64,000 nucleotides of DNA, taken from Mycobacterium ostraviense (GTDB lineage Bacteria; Actinomycetota; Actinomycetes; Mycobacteriales; Mycobacteriaceae). Below, one piece after another: positions 44,828 to 53,124 of the stretch (position 1 is its first letter; every line of letters starts with the position of its first letter). Location of the stretch: assembly GCF_002705925.1 (NCBI RefSeq), contig NZ_NKRE01000001.1, positions 4,230,604-4,294,603 on the forward strand. Direction: 5' to 3'. A program made the position numbers and the translations under genes. The notes beneath the pieces were generated by a model. The model made no database searches. It had not been told where the DNA came from and was given only the letters and a program-made list of their open reading frames with translations.

Positions 44828-44891
44828 CGCGACGGCTCCACCCCGTTGCGGCCTGGCGCGCGACGCCAGTCCGCGGGGAGGAGCCGTCGCG
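44828..44891. repeat. 64-bp stem-loop
   Basis: CGCGACGGCTCC (44828-44839) and GGAGCCGTCGCG (44880-44891) are perfect complements. After an A-A mismatch CCCCG pairs with CGGGG, and CTGGCG pairs with CGCCAG at the tip. No T-run follows. It is far from any gene end (tetR starts at 44630 in the other direction), so it is not obviously a terminator; it could belong to an untranslated RNA. Confidence 0.6.
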
Positions 44892-45139
44892 CCGACGCGC
44901 CCGCCCGGCGATGTGGCCCAACTGCCCGGCCTTTATAGCTGATTGACAGGAGGCTTTGAGCGTTGACAGGAAGGTTTGGCGCGAAAGCCCGGATTTTCTG
45001 CTTGACACCGCCTTACCATTCGGCCGTGGCGCCCATAGTCGCAATAGGTGACTGTTGCTGCTGGTGAGTGTTGTATTGGAGGCAGTCGGCGGGAATGGAT
45101 GTTCGTTAAATTAATGCGGCCGGCGGTTTGGGGTTTGGC

Positions 45140-46297
45140 ATGATTCCTGAGTTTGCGTGGTTGCCGCCGGAGATCAACTCGGCACGGATTTTCGCCGGCG
45201 CGGGATCAGGTCCGCTGCGCACGGCGGCTTCGGCGTGGGCGAGCCTGGCTGCGGATCTGAGGGCATCGGCGGCGTCGTTTGATTCGGTGGTCAGCGGGTT
45301 GGCGGCGGGGCCGTGGTCGGGTCCGGCCTCGGTGTTGATGGCGGCGGCGACGCCGTACGTGGGATGGTTGAGTAGGGCCGCGGGGGAGGCCGAGTCGGCC
45401 GCCGTTCAGGCGCGGGCGGCGGCGACCGTTTTCGAGGCGGCGTTGTCGGCTACGGTGCATCCGGCGGCGGTGACCGCCAATCGGGTGTCGTTGCTGTCGT
45501 TGGTGGCGACAAATTACTTGGGGCAGAACACCCCGGCGATCGCGGCCGCCGAGGGCGACTACCTCGAGATGTGGGCTCAGGACGTGGCCGCGATGGTGGG
45601 GTATCACGCCGGAGCGACGTCGGTGGCGTCGACGCTGACGCCGTTCAGCCTGCCGCCGCTGACAATGGCGGGATTGGTCGGGCTGGCATCGCAGGTCGCC
45701 TCGGGTGTCAGGGCGATAGCGTCGTCGGCGGGCGCTGCGATAGCCACACCGGTGCAGGGAATCGTGTCGGCGGCTCCGTCCGCCCTCTCGATGCTGCAGT
45801 CGGTGCCGTTGTCGTCGTTGATGTATCCGGTGAGCATGGCGATTTCGCCGTTGATGAGCGCGGTGACCAATGCGGCGCGCACTCCGGCCGCGGGGTTGGC
45901 CGGTGCCACGGCCGGCGGAGCGGCGGCCGGCGAGCCGAAGTTCGTGGGTGCGGCTCATCCTGGGACCAAGCCGTTTGGCGGCGGCGGGCTCGGTTCGGCG
46001 ACGTCGGCGGGTCTGGGTAAGGCCCGGATGGTGGGGACGATGTCGGTTCCGCCGACGTGGCAGGGCTCGACGCCGACGCGGATGGCCAGTTCGCCGTTAT
46101 CGGGCTTGGGTGCTGCAGGCATGCCCAATCCGGCGGAGCTGACCGGGGCGGCGCGTCCCGCCGGGATGCCGATGATGCCGATGCCGATGGGCGGTGCCGG
46201 CGCCGGGATGCCCGGCGCAATGATGGGCCGCGGTGGGGCGGCCGGGAATCCGGTGCAGTCGCGGCCCAGCGTGATACCCCGGACCGGGATCGGATAG
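45140..46297 (+). CDS. PPE family protein, SVP subgroup
   Basis: 385 residues from ATG 45140. The PPE domain (residues 1-175) begins MIPEFAWLPPEINSARIFAG and has the WxG turn in GPWSGPASVLMAAATPYVGW and MWAQDVAAMVGYHAGA. The C-terminal part is Ala/Gly/Ser-rich with the subgroup motif GTMSVPPTWQG near residue 300, then a Met/Pro/Gly tail (PAGMPMMPMPMGGAGAGMPG). It should pair with a PE protein and leave by ESX-5; no pe gene is next to it. A PGRS relic follows on the opposite strand. Confidence 0.93.
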   Translation: MIPEFAWLPPEINSARIFAGAGSGPLRTAASAWASLAADLRASAASFDSVVSGLAAGPWSGPASVLMAAATPYVGWLSRAAGEAESAAVQARAAATVFEAALSATVHPAAVTANRVSLLSLVATNYLGQNTPAIAAAEGDYLEMWAQDVAAMVGYHAGATSVASTLTPFSLPPLTMAGLVGLASQVASGVRAIASSAGAAIATPVQGIVSAAPSALSMLQSVPLSSLMYPVSMAISPLMSAVTNAARTPAAGLAGATAGGAAAGEPKFVGAAHPGTKPFGGGGLGSATSAGLGKARMVGTMSVPPTWQGSTPTRMASSPLSGLGAAGMPNPAELTGAARPAGMPMMPMPMGGAGAGMPGAMMGRGGAAGNPVQSRPSVIPRTGIG

Positions 46298-46384
46298 GCC
46301 CGGACCAGGACGGCCGGCTGCTTTCCGAGAGGCATTGCGGCCGGGCCCAATTCGAGACGCAGCATGCCGCTGTCGCCGACGACG

Positions 46385-46690
46385 TCAGAACACGTTACTG
46401 AGCAACGGAGTGGGCGCGTGCCCAGTCAAAGCCGGGTTGGCCTGCCAGCTTCCCGCCCGCACCGCCGGTGCCGCCAGCGCCGGGCGAATGCCCCGTCCCG
46501 CCGTTACCGCCGTTGCGATCATCGAGGCGTTGCCACCGTTACCGCCTGTTCCGCCGTTGACATAGCCGCCGCCGTCGCCGCCATTGCCGCCGTCGCCGAT
46601 CAGTCCGGCATTGCCGCCGTTGCAGCCTGCTCCGCCGTTGCCGCTCAACCCGTTTCCGCCGCCGCCGGCACCGCCGGACAGAGGCAAATG
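46385..46690 (-). pseudogene. PE_PGRS relic, no PE domain
   Basis: The minus strand encodes GGAGGGGNGLSGNGGAGCNGG and AGLIGDGGNGGDGGGYVNGG, then the frame slips after NASMIATAV; in another frame the typical Gly-rich tail would continue. No PE domain precedes it. Decayed remnant at the end of the PPE gene, convergent with it. Confidence 0.7.
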
Positions 46691-46743
46691 TGAAAGATGT
46701 GGTTGCCGCGAGGAAGCCGCCGAGCGCGGTGACTGGATCAATC

Positions 46744-47061
46744 TTAGGTAGTCACGCCAAGCCGCGCGCAGACGCTGAAAACCTCCTCGAAAATCGAGCC
46801 GGGCACGGTGAACGGCTCGGTGGCCGACACTTCCGACCAGTGCGCCGCGATGTCCTCGGCGGTCGGGTCGCAGTCAGCGCCGGCCGACCATCCCTGACCC
46901 AGGCCGACGAACACCCGCGCGAAGTGCCTGTGCCTGGTCGCGCCAAGGTCGTTGACCAGCACCGCGGCACCGCGGCGGGCCAACTCGAGTGCGTACAACC
47001 GGCCGAGCCCACGGCCGGCGCCGGTGACGATCGCGACCTGGTCAGTGAAATCTGTCCTCAA
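46744..47061 (-). pseudogene. SDR with about 200 central residues deleted
   Basis: 105 residues from TTG 47061, overlapping the acyl-CoA dehydrogenase stop by 20 bases. The first part LRTDFTDQVAIVTGAGRGLG, LYALELARRGAAVLVNDLGA is a normal SDR N-terminus; it joins straight to ARVFVGLGQGWSAGADCDPT and EDIAAHWSEVSATEPFTVPG, the C-terminal end of the same family (peroxisomal-type SDR). The catalytic Ser, Tyr and Lys are lost. The join is in frame. It was the last gene of the acyl-CoA dehydrogenase operon. Confidence 0.8.
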
Positions 47062-48151
47062 TTCGTGGCTTCGCAAGGCGCACACCGATTTCGGTGAGAT
47101 AGCGGTCGGGTCCACCCAGAAATGCGCTCCAGCTCAGCAAGCGTTTGAGATACAGGTGAGCGTCGTGGTTCCACGTGTAGCCGATGCCGCCGAAAACCTG
47201 GATGGCCGTGTCGGCGACGGTGGCCAGCCGCCCGGCGAACGCCTTGGCGCGCAGCGCGCACAGGTGTCGCTCGTCGGCGTTATGGGGCAGGGCATCCGAG
47301 GCCCACAAGGCGTGGATTACCCCGCTGCGGGCCAACTCGACCGTCTCGTACATGTCGACGCACAGCTGCTGGATCGCCTGGAACGAGCCGATCGCCTGGC
47401 CGAACTGCTTTCGCACCTTTGCATATTCGACGGCCAGCTCCATGACGGCGCGGGCTGCGCCGAGCGCATCGGCGGCCATGGCGATCAGCACGTCGTCGAC
47501 GACCGCCGCAACGGCGGCCGGCGACGGGATGGCCAGTCGGCGGGCCGTCACACGATCGAGCTCGACCCGAAACATCTTGCGGGTCTGGTCGATACCGCGC
47601 TCGGGCGTCACCGAAACGCCAGGGGAGGCAGTGTCGACGGCGAAAAGCTCGGTACTGTACCGGTTTTGAGCGAATGCCAACAGCACCTGTGCGGCCGCGG
47701 CGTCGGAAACCGATGCCAGCGCACCGTTGAGCGCCGTGCTGTCTGCTGTCGGCAGGGTCTTCATGTCCCACGGGCCCACGGTGGCGATCGTGGCCCCTTC
47801 GGCTATCCCGGTGAAGATCTCGGCCGCCGCTACACCTTGGACGTCGCACCGGATCAGCGTCCGCGTCGCCGCGACCGCAGTGGACAACCACGGTCCCGGG
47901 TGCAGGGCGGCGCCGAGTTCCTCGGCGACGATCCCGGCCTCGACCATCGTCATGCCGGCGCCGCCGTATTCCGGTGGCACCAACAATCCGGTTGCGCCCA
48001 GCTCGGCCAGGCCATGCCACGTCGCCTCGGTGCTGCCGGTCGGGTCGTCGAGCAGCTTGCGCACGTGTCCCGAAATCGGCGCCTTCTCGGCAAGAAAGCG
48101 TCGCACGGTGTCGCGCAGCGCAACTTGCTCCTCGGACAGTTCCAGGTTCAT
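47042..48151 (-). CDS. Acyl-CoA dehydrogenase (FadE), first of a pair
   Basis: 369 residues from ATG 48151. MNLELSEEQVALRDTVRRFL opens the helical N-domain; PPEYGGAGMTMVEAGIVAEE, then a beta-domain poor in the usual FAD loop motifs, and a C-domain with YAKVRKQFGQAIGSFQAIQQ and VFGGIGYTWNHDAHLYLKRL. The start overlaps the stop of the second FadE by ATGA. Side-by-side FadE pairs in mycobacteria form alpha2-beta2 enzymes for steroid and branched substrates; this looks like one. Confidence 0.92.
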   Translation of the reverse strand: MNLELSEEQVALRDTVRRFLAEKAPISGHVRKLLDDPTGSTEATWHGLAELGATGLLVPPEYGGAGMTMVEAGIVAEELGAALHPGPWLSTAVAATRTLIRCDVQGVAAAEIFTGIAEGATIATVGPWDMKTLPTADSTALNGALASVSDAAAAQVLLAFAQNRYSTELFAVDTASPGVSVTPERGIDQTRKMFRVELDRVTARRLAIPSPAAVAAVVDDVLIAMAADALGAARAVMELAVEYAKVRKQFGQAIGSFQAIQQLCVDMYETVELARSGVIHALWASDALPHNADERHLCALRAKAFAGRLATVADTAIQVFGGIGYTWNHDAHLYLKRLLSWSAFLGGPDRYLTEIGVRLAKPRIEDRFH

Positions 48152-49293
48152 CGGCGCGGCAACCCCAGCACCCGGTGCGCGGTGATGTTGGTGTTGATCT
48201 GTGTCGTGCCGCCGGCGATGGTCAGCGACCGCGACGTCAGCCGGTAGTCGGCCCACCGGCTTGCCTGCGGGCCCAGCACGTCGAAAGCCAGCGCGGCCAG
48301 ATCTTGGCCGATCTCGCCCCATACCGTTTTGGCCAGGCTGGCCGACCCGAACGCAGTGATTTCCGAGCCGCCATGCAGGGTCGCCGAAATCGAACGCTGG
48401 CACAGCACCTCGAGATACTCGATCCGCACCGCGATCTCGCCCAGCCGCCGCAACGTCACCGGGTCGCCGCCCACTCCCGACGCGGCGAAGTCCGCCACCA
48501 GCTCCCCCAACCGCACCTGCAGTTCGGCGTACAGTCGCGCCGCTCCGGCGCGCTCGTGGCTCAGCGTGGTGGTGGCGACCTGCCAGCCGCCGTTGAGCGG
48601 ACCCAGCAGCGCGTCGCCCGGCACCACCACATCGTGGAAGAACAGCTCGGCGAAGTCGGTGTCACCGTTGAGCGTGACCAGCGGCCGAACCTCGATACCG
48701 GGCAGCCTCATGTCGACGATTAGGCAGGAGATGCCCTGGTGTTTGGGCGCCTCGGGATCGGTGCGGACATACAGTTGGCACCAGTCGGCGCGGTGCCCGA
48801 GCGAGGTCCAGATTTTCTGTCCGTTGACCACGAAGGTGTCGCCGTCGCGCACCGCGCGGGTCCGCAGCGCGGCGAGGTCGGATCCGGCGTCGGGCTCGGA
48901 CATGCCCTGGCACCAGATGTCGTCGGCGCGCATCATCCGGGGCAGCAGTGTCGTCTTCTGGGCTTCGGTGCCGTATTGCATGATCGCCGGGGCGATGTTG
49001 TTCATGCCGATGACGTTGAGCGGCAAGGGGGCTCGGGCCCGGGTGGTTTCCTCGGTGTAGACCAGCTGCTCGAGCACGGTGGCGCCCCGGCCGCCGTACT
49101 CGCGAGGCCAGGAGACGGCCGCCCAGCCGGCGTCGGCCAGGGTGGCGTTCCAGGCGTGCAACATGTCGAATACCGCGTCGCTGCGGCCGGGGAATCGGCG
49201 GGCGGCGATCAGTTCGTCGGTCAAATTCGTGCGGAGCCAGGCGCGCAGCTCGTCGCGGAGCTGCTCCACGTCCGCCGGGTATGAGAAGTCCAC
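48148..49293 (-). CDS. Acyl-CoA dehydrogenase (FadE), second of a pair
   Basis: 381 residues from GTG 49293 (VDFSYPADVEQLRDELRAWL). FAD and substrate loops are clear: WCQGMSEPDAGSDLAALRTR, FVVNGQKIWTSLGHRADWC; the C-domain ends TIAGGTTQINTNITAHRVLG, a standard FadE ending. First gene of a three-gene operon (this, its partner, the deleted SDR). Divergent from the VWA gene; a 15-bp regulatory motif lies between. Substrate unknown. Confidence 0.93.
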   Translation of the reverse strand: MDFSYPADVEQLRDELRAWLRTNLTDELIAARRFPGRSDAVFDMLHAWNATLADAGWAAVSWPREYGGRGATVLEQLVYTEETTRARAPLPLNVIGMNNIAPAIMQYGTEAQKTTLLPRMMRADDIWCQGMSEPDAGSDLAALRTRAVRDGDTFVVNGQKIWTSLGHRADWCQLYVRTDPEAPKHQGISCLIVDMRLPGIEVRPLVTLNGDTDFAELFFHDVVVPGDALLGPLNGGWQVATTTLSHERAGAARLYAELQVRLGELVADFAASGVGGDPVTLRRLGEIAVRIEYLEVLCQRSISATLHGGSEITAFGSASLAKTVWGEIGQDLAALAFDVLGPQASRWADYRLTSRSLTIAGGTTQINTNITAHRVLGLPRR

Positions 49294-49346
49294 GTGCGTG
49301 TGTCGACCTTGCGCGATTGACTGCCTGTCAAGCCGGACTCTACGTT

Positions 49347-49361
49347 GGAACAGATATTTGG
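49347..49361. promoter_or_regulatory. Candidate tandem-TetR operator, site 3
   Basis: GGAACAGATATTTGG, the exact reverse complement of the site at 51070. It is placed between the divergent FadE operon (54 bp) and VWA-AAA operon (28 bp), so one protein could control both. Confidence 0.6.
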
Positions 49362-49388
49362 TCAACACGACGAACCAGGACGAACCGC

Positions 49389-51068
49389 TTGACTGGCGAC
49401 CAGCACAACACCGATCGGCTGCCGCGACTGGGCATCGTGGCCTCGGCCATCGCGGGCCGCACGGTGCGGGTTGCCCCGGCCGGCACCGGTGAGCCGGCTT
49501 GGACTGACGGCCGCACGATCTTTGTCGACGCCGGCCTACCGGGACGCGGTCAGCTTGCCTCGCTGGCCGTACAGGCGTCGCTGCTGGCGGCGGGAAGTCT
49601 CGAACCGGATGTGGTCCGCGCGCTCATCCGGCGCCCGGCGGTGGCTAGGCGATATCTCGCGGTGGAAGGGCACCGGGCGCTGGCGGCCAACGAATATTGG
49701 TTGCCGGCGCCGACGCGTGGGTTGATCGACCACGACATCGCCGCTCGCACCGATTCGCCGGCCGCCTCGCTGGCCGCCGCGCGGAGCCCACACCCCATCG
49801 CCGGCGCGCCGGCGAGCTTCGGCGCTATCCACGCCCGGAAGCTGTTGGCGCAGTTGGCAACGCACAGAGGTGCGCCGACGACCGGTGAGCATGGTCGCCA
49901 AGCCGGCCGGGCACTGGCCGACCTCGACGGCGATCTCGCCGACGGCCAGGACGTCGTCTCCAGCCCGATCGGCGGCGGGGGAGCGCTAGGCCGGTTGCTG
50001 CGCCGCATGCTGCGCCCGGTGCGCTGGCTCGGGGACAGCGGTCAGCCGGGGGCCGACGCCCCCGCCCGTGCGACCCGGTCAGGGATCCGGTCTGCGCGTG
50101 GGGTGTTGTCGACGGCACCGGCCGGATTGCTCGACCAACGCGCCACCGGACCACGCGGGAAAGCGGAGTCGGTCAGCTATCCCGAGTGGGATGTCTACCG
50201 TCGGCGCTATCGGCCGAACTGGTGCACGGTGCGCGAAATGCCGGCGGTCCTCGGCGACACCTCGTTTCCGGATCCCTTGGACGGGTCCGCATTACGCAGA
50301 TCGCTGGCCCGCATCGGTCTGGGGCCGGACTGGTTTCGCCGGCAGCTGCACGGCGAGGACATCGATATCGATGCGGCGGTCGAGGCCCGCGTCGACGCGG
50401 CGGCCGGTGCGCTGCCCGATGACGCGATCTACCTCGATCGGCTGCGCCGCCGCCGGGATCTTGCGGTGCTGCTGCTGCTGGACATCTCCGGTTCGGTCGC
50501 CGAGCCGGGGGCGACCGGAAAAACGGTGCACGAACTGCAGCGGGCCGTCGCCGCAGCACTCGCCGTTGCCTTTCGTGATCTCGGAGATCGGTTGGCGCTC
50601 TATGCATTTCACTCGCTGGGGCGAACGGCCGTGCAGCTGGTGCCGGTCAAGCGTTTCGACGATGGGCTGGATGCCCCCGCGCTGCGCAGGCTCGGGGGCC
50701 TGGTGCCCGGCGGGTATTCGAGGCTCGGTGCAGCGATCCGGCACGGTGCGGCCGTGCTGGAATCCGGTGGCGGCACGACGCGGCGGCTACTGGTCGTGGT
50801 GTCCGACGGGCTGGCCTACGACCACGGCTACGAACCCGCGTACGGGGCGGCGGACTCCCGTCGTGCGCTGGCCGAAGCCCGCGGCCGCGGCACCGGCTGT
50901 GTCTGCCTGACCGTCGGGGCCAGCACCGATCCCGAGGAACTGCAGCGGGTGTTCGGTAGCGCGGCGCTAGCCGCCATCGCTGAGCCCGAACAGCTGCGGC
51001 GGGTGGCCTGGCCGCTGTTCCGCGCGGCCCTGCGCTCCGCCGAAGTCCGCAGGCGCATCGAGAGTTGA
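49389..51068 (+). CDS. VWA-domain (NorD/CoxE-like) metal-chaperone partner
   Basis: 559 residues from TTG 49389, with AGGA 8 nt before. The C-terminal 210 residues are a von Willebrand A domain with MIDAS motif LLLLDISGSV, Thr/Ser region GGYSRLGAAIRHG and Asp in VVVSDGLAYD. The N-terminal half is not recognised. This layout matches NorD-type partners of MoxR AAA+ ATPases, which insert or activate metal cofactors or remodel a client enzyme. The AAA+ gene follows directly. The client could be an oxygenase or dehydrogenase of this cluster. Confidence 0.85.
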   Translation: MTGDQHNTDRLPRLGIVASAIAGRTVRVAPAGTGEPAWTDGRTIFVDAGLPGRGQLASLAVQASLLAAGSLEPDVVRALIRRPAVARRYLAVEGHRALAANEYWLPAPTRGLIDHDIAARTDSPAASLAAARSPHPIAGAPASFGAIHARKLLAQLATHRGAPTTGEHGRQAGRALADLDGDLADGQDVVSSPIGGGGALGRLLRRMLRPVRWLGDSGQPGADAPARATRSGIRSARGVLSTAPAGLLDQRATGPRGKAESVSYPEWDVYRRRYRPNWCTVREMPAVLGDTSFPDPLDGSALRRSLARIGLGPDWFRRQLHGEDIDIDAAVEARVDAAAGALPDDAIYLDRLRRRRDLAVLLLLDISGSVAEPGATGKTVHELQRAVAAALAVAFRDLGDRLALYAFHSLGRTAVQLVPVKRFDDGLDAPALRRLGGLVPGGYSRLGAAIRHGAAVLESGGGTTRRLLVVVSDGLAYDHGYEPAYGAADSRRALAEARGRGTGCVCLTVGASTDPEELQRVFGSAALAAIAEPEQLRRVAWPLFRAALRSAEVRRRIES

Positions 51069-51069
51069 G

Positions 51070-51084
51070 CCAAATATCTGTTCC
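51070..51084. promoter_or_regulatory. Candidate tandem-TetR operator, site 4
   Basis: CCAAATATCTGTTCC, two bases after the VWA stop and 17 bp before the AAA+ ATG. Exact inverted copy of site 3. Confidence 0.5.
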
Positions 51085-51100
51085 GCGCTACGCTGCGGCC

Positions 51101-51919
51101 ATGCCAGGCACAGGCAACGACGGGGCGACACCCGCGGCGGCCCGCCCCTTCTACGTCTCGGTGGGCAATGAGGAACAGGTCTTCAAGGCCGCTTTCCGTC
51201 AAGGCCTCTCGGTGTTGCTCAAGGGGCCCACCGGCTGCGGCAAGACCCGGTTCCTGGAGGCCATGGCCCATGATCTGCAGCGGCCGCTGATTACGGTGGC
51301 CTGCCACGACGACCTCACCACCGCGGATCTGGTGGGCCGGTTCTTGCTGCGCGGTGGGGAAACGGAGTGGGTCGACGGCCCGCTCACCCGCGCCGTGCGC
51401 GAGGGCGCCATCTGCTACCTCGACGAGGTCGTCGAGGCGCGCCAGGACACCACCGTCGTGCTGCACCCGCTGGCCGATCACCGACGCCAGCTTCCGATCG
51501 AACGCCTGGGCGTGACACTGGACGCCGTATCCGGCTTTTGCCTGGTGGTGTCCTACAACCCCGGGTACCAAAGCGTCCTCAAGGATCTCAAGGACTCCAC
51601 CCGGCAGCGCCTGGTGGCCATCGAATTCGGCTTTCCCGCAGCCGATGTCGAGGAAAAGATCGTCGCTCACGAGGCCGGCGTCGGCTCAGAGGTGGCCGCC
51701 GAGTTGGTGCGTTTGGCCCAAGCGATTCGGCGGCTGGAAAACCGCGGATTGCGTGAAGTGGCATCGACCAGGGTGCTCGTCGCCGCGGGCCGACTGATCG
51801 CCGAGGGGCTGAGCACCCGGGAGGCGGCCCGCGCCGCCGTCGCCGGCCCGTTGACCGACGACATGCACACCGGTAACGGCCTGTCGGAGCTGATCGATGT
51901 CTACCTGTGCGACACCTAG
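51101..51919 (+). CDS. MoxR/CbbQ/NorQ-type AAA+ ATPase
   Basis: 272 residues from ATG 51101 (TTG 51065 would add 12 and cross the operator-like motif). Walker A LLKGPTGCGKTRFLEAMA, Walker B AICYLDEVVEARQD, sensor-1 LVVSYNPGYQSVLKDLK. The C-terminus is the CbbQ/NorQ lid (EVASTRVLVAAGRLIAEGLS). It would work with the VWA protein as a chaperone activating a client enzyme. In other bacteria clients include Rubisco, NO reductase and CO dehydrogenase; none is here. Confidence 0.92.
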   Translation: MPGTGNDGATPAAARPFYVSVGNEEQVFKAAFRQGLSVLLKGPTGCGKTRFLEAMAHDLQRPLITVACHDDLTTADLVGRFLLRGGETEWVDGPLTRAVREGAICYLDEVVEARQDTTVVLHPLADHRRQLPIERLGVTLDAVSGFCLVVSYNPGYQSVLKDLKDSTRQRLVAIEFGFPAADVEEKIVAHEAGVGSEVAAELVRLAQAIRRLENRGLREVASTRVLVAAGRLIAEGLSTREAARAAVAGPLTDDMHTGNGLSELIDVYLCDT

Positions 51920-51961
51920 CCGGTGACGATTGACGCCGCGCCGCCCGCAGCGCTAATGTCA

Positions 51962-51975
51962 GAACAAATGTTAGG
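51962..51975. promoter_or_regulatory. Candidate tandem-TetR operator, site 5
   Basis: GAACAAATGTTAGG; the reverse strand matches the 51070 site at 11 of 14. It lies 34 bp before the start of the binding-fold gene and 42 bp after the AAA+ stop. Confidence 0.4.
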
Positions 51976-52008
51976 TTTGTCGGGTCGGACGCTGACGGAG
52001 ATGCAGAT

Positions 52009-53121
52009 TTGTCCTACGAGAGCACCGCGCAACCGATCAAGATCGGCTACCTGTTCGACTTCCTCCTGCCGGAGTTCTATCCGGAGGAGATGCGTGACGA
52101 CCTGACCCGGCCGTTCGAGTTGGTATTCGCCGACGGGCTGCGGCAACGGATCATCGACCGTCCGGTGCAGATCGTGTACCGGGAAGTGGAGGGGCTGCCC
52201 AAGGGCACGGTCAAGGCCGTCATCGACGCCTACGGTGAGCTGGTCGACGAAGGCTGCCTGGCGGTGTTCGGGCCGCACATCAGTGAGAACGCGGTGCCGA
52301 CCAAAGAGGCGATCGACGAGCGGTTCCGGGTTCCGGCCATCAACGTGTGCGGCAGCGACGATTGGTTGGGGGAGTGGACGTTCGCGTTCCCGCAGGGGTC
52401 GATGACCGATGAGCCGATCTTCTGGGCGGACTTGCTCGTCAAGGGCGGCCACACCGAGGTGGCCGTCCTGGTCGAGCAATCGCTGGTCGGCCAGAGCTAT
52501 CTGACCAACTTCCGAAACGCGGCCCGGCGCAAAGGCATTCGCATTGTGGCCGAAGCGCAGATCGCCCAAACCGCCCAGGACGTCGGCCAGGCGATGCGCA
52601 CGGTGCACGAGGCGAAGCCGTCCGCGTTGGTGCATTGCGGGTTCGGCTTCGGCGTCGTGTTCATCAACCCGGCCCTGGCCGAACTCGACTGGGATCCGCC
52701 ACGGTTCACCAGCACCGCGTTTCAGAACGCCTGGATCAATCCGATTATGTGGCAAGCCTTGATGGGTTGGACGGGGATCGACCAGTACGACGAAGCCAAC
52801 AGTGTGGGCCAGGCGTTCCTGGACCGCTACGAGTCGGAATATGGCCGGCGGCCCCAGTATTGCGTGCCGGTGGTCAACCACGACGTCGCGAACACGCTGT
52901 TGCATGCTTTCGCCGATGCCCACCCGCTGAGCCCGCGCGGCGTGAAGGAGGCACTGGAGCGGGTGAAGATGCTGCCGGCCGCCGCCGGCGGCCCCGGGAC
53001 CAGGATTTCGCTGGGAAAGTGGACGCGGCGGGCCTGGATGGGGGCCAGCTACCTGGTGGCGCGGAGGCTGGACCCCGATGGCGTCAACTCCCATCTCGTC
53101 GACCGTTTCGGCGCTGGTTGA
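52009..53121 (+). CDS. Type I periplasmic-binding-fold protein without signal peptide
   Basis: 370 residues from TTG 52009 (GGAG nearby). IKIGYLFDFLLPEFYPEEMR, then LVDEGCLAVFGPHISENAVP, VPAINVCGSDDWLGEWTFAF and VAVLVEQSLVGQSYLTNFRN show the Leu/Ile/Val-binding-protein fold. No signal peptide or lipobox is present and no ABC permease is near, so it probably acts in the cytosol as sensor or carrier. Such proteins sit beside AveC-like genes in many mycobacteria. Followed four bases later by the AveC-like gene. Confidence 0.82.
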   Translation: MSYESTAQPIKIGYLFDFLLPEFYPEEMRDDLTRPFELVFADGLRQRIIDRPVQIVYREVEGLPKGTVKAVIDAYGELVDEGCLAVFGPHISENAVPTKEAIDERFRVPAINVCGSDDWLGEWTFAFPQGSMTDEPIFWADLLVKGGHTEVAVLVEQSLVGQSYLTNFRNAARRKGIRIVAEAQIAQTAQDVGQAMRTVHEAKPSALVHCGFGFGVVFINPALAELDWDPPRFTSTAFQNAWINPIMWQALMGWTGIDQYDEANSVGQAFLDRYESEYGRRPQYCVPVVNHDVANTLLHAFADAHPLSPRGVKEALERVKMLPAAAGGPGTRISLGKWTRRAWMGASYLVARRLDPDGVNSHLVDRFGAG

Positions 53122-53124
53122 GCG

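Larger units (their letters stand above)
44631..45139. other. 509-bp gene-free region before the PPE gene
   Basis: No credible gene; the minus-strand frame at 44748-45044 lacks protein-like composition. It holds, in order, a 13-bp direct repeat GGCTTGGCAGACA (44661 and 44676), the candidate operator at 44712, the hairpin at 44828-44891, two copies 20 bp apart of TTGACAGGA (44943, 44963) and a third TTGACA at 45002. The latter are -35-like but lack matching -10 boxes. Confidence 0.6.

Noticed and set aside
44748..45044. 98-residue minus-strand frame upstream of the PPE gene
   Set aside because: Random composition, no ribosome site, and it runs through the hairpin and the TTGACA repeats.
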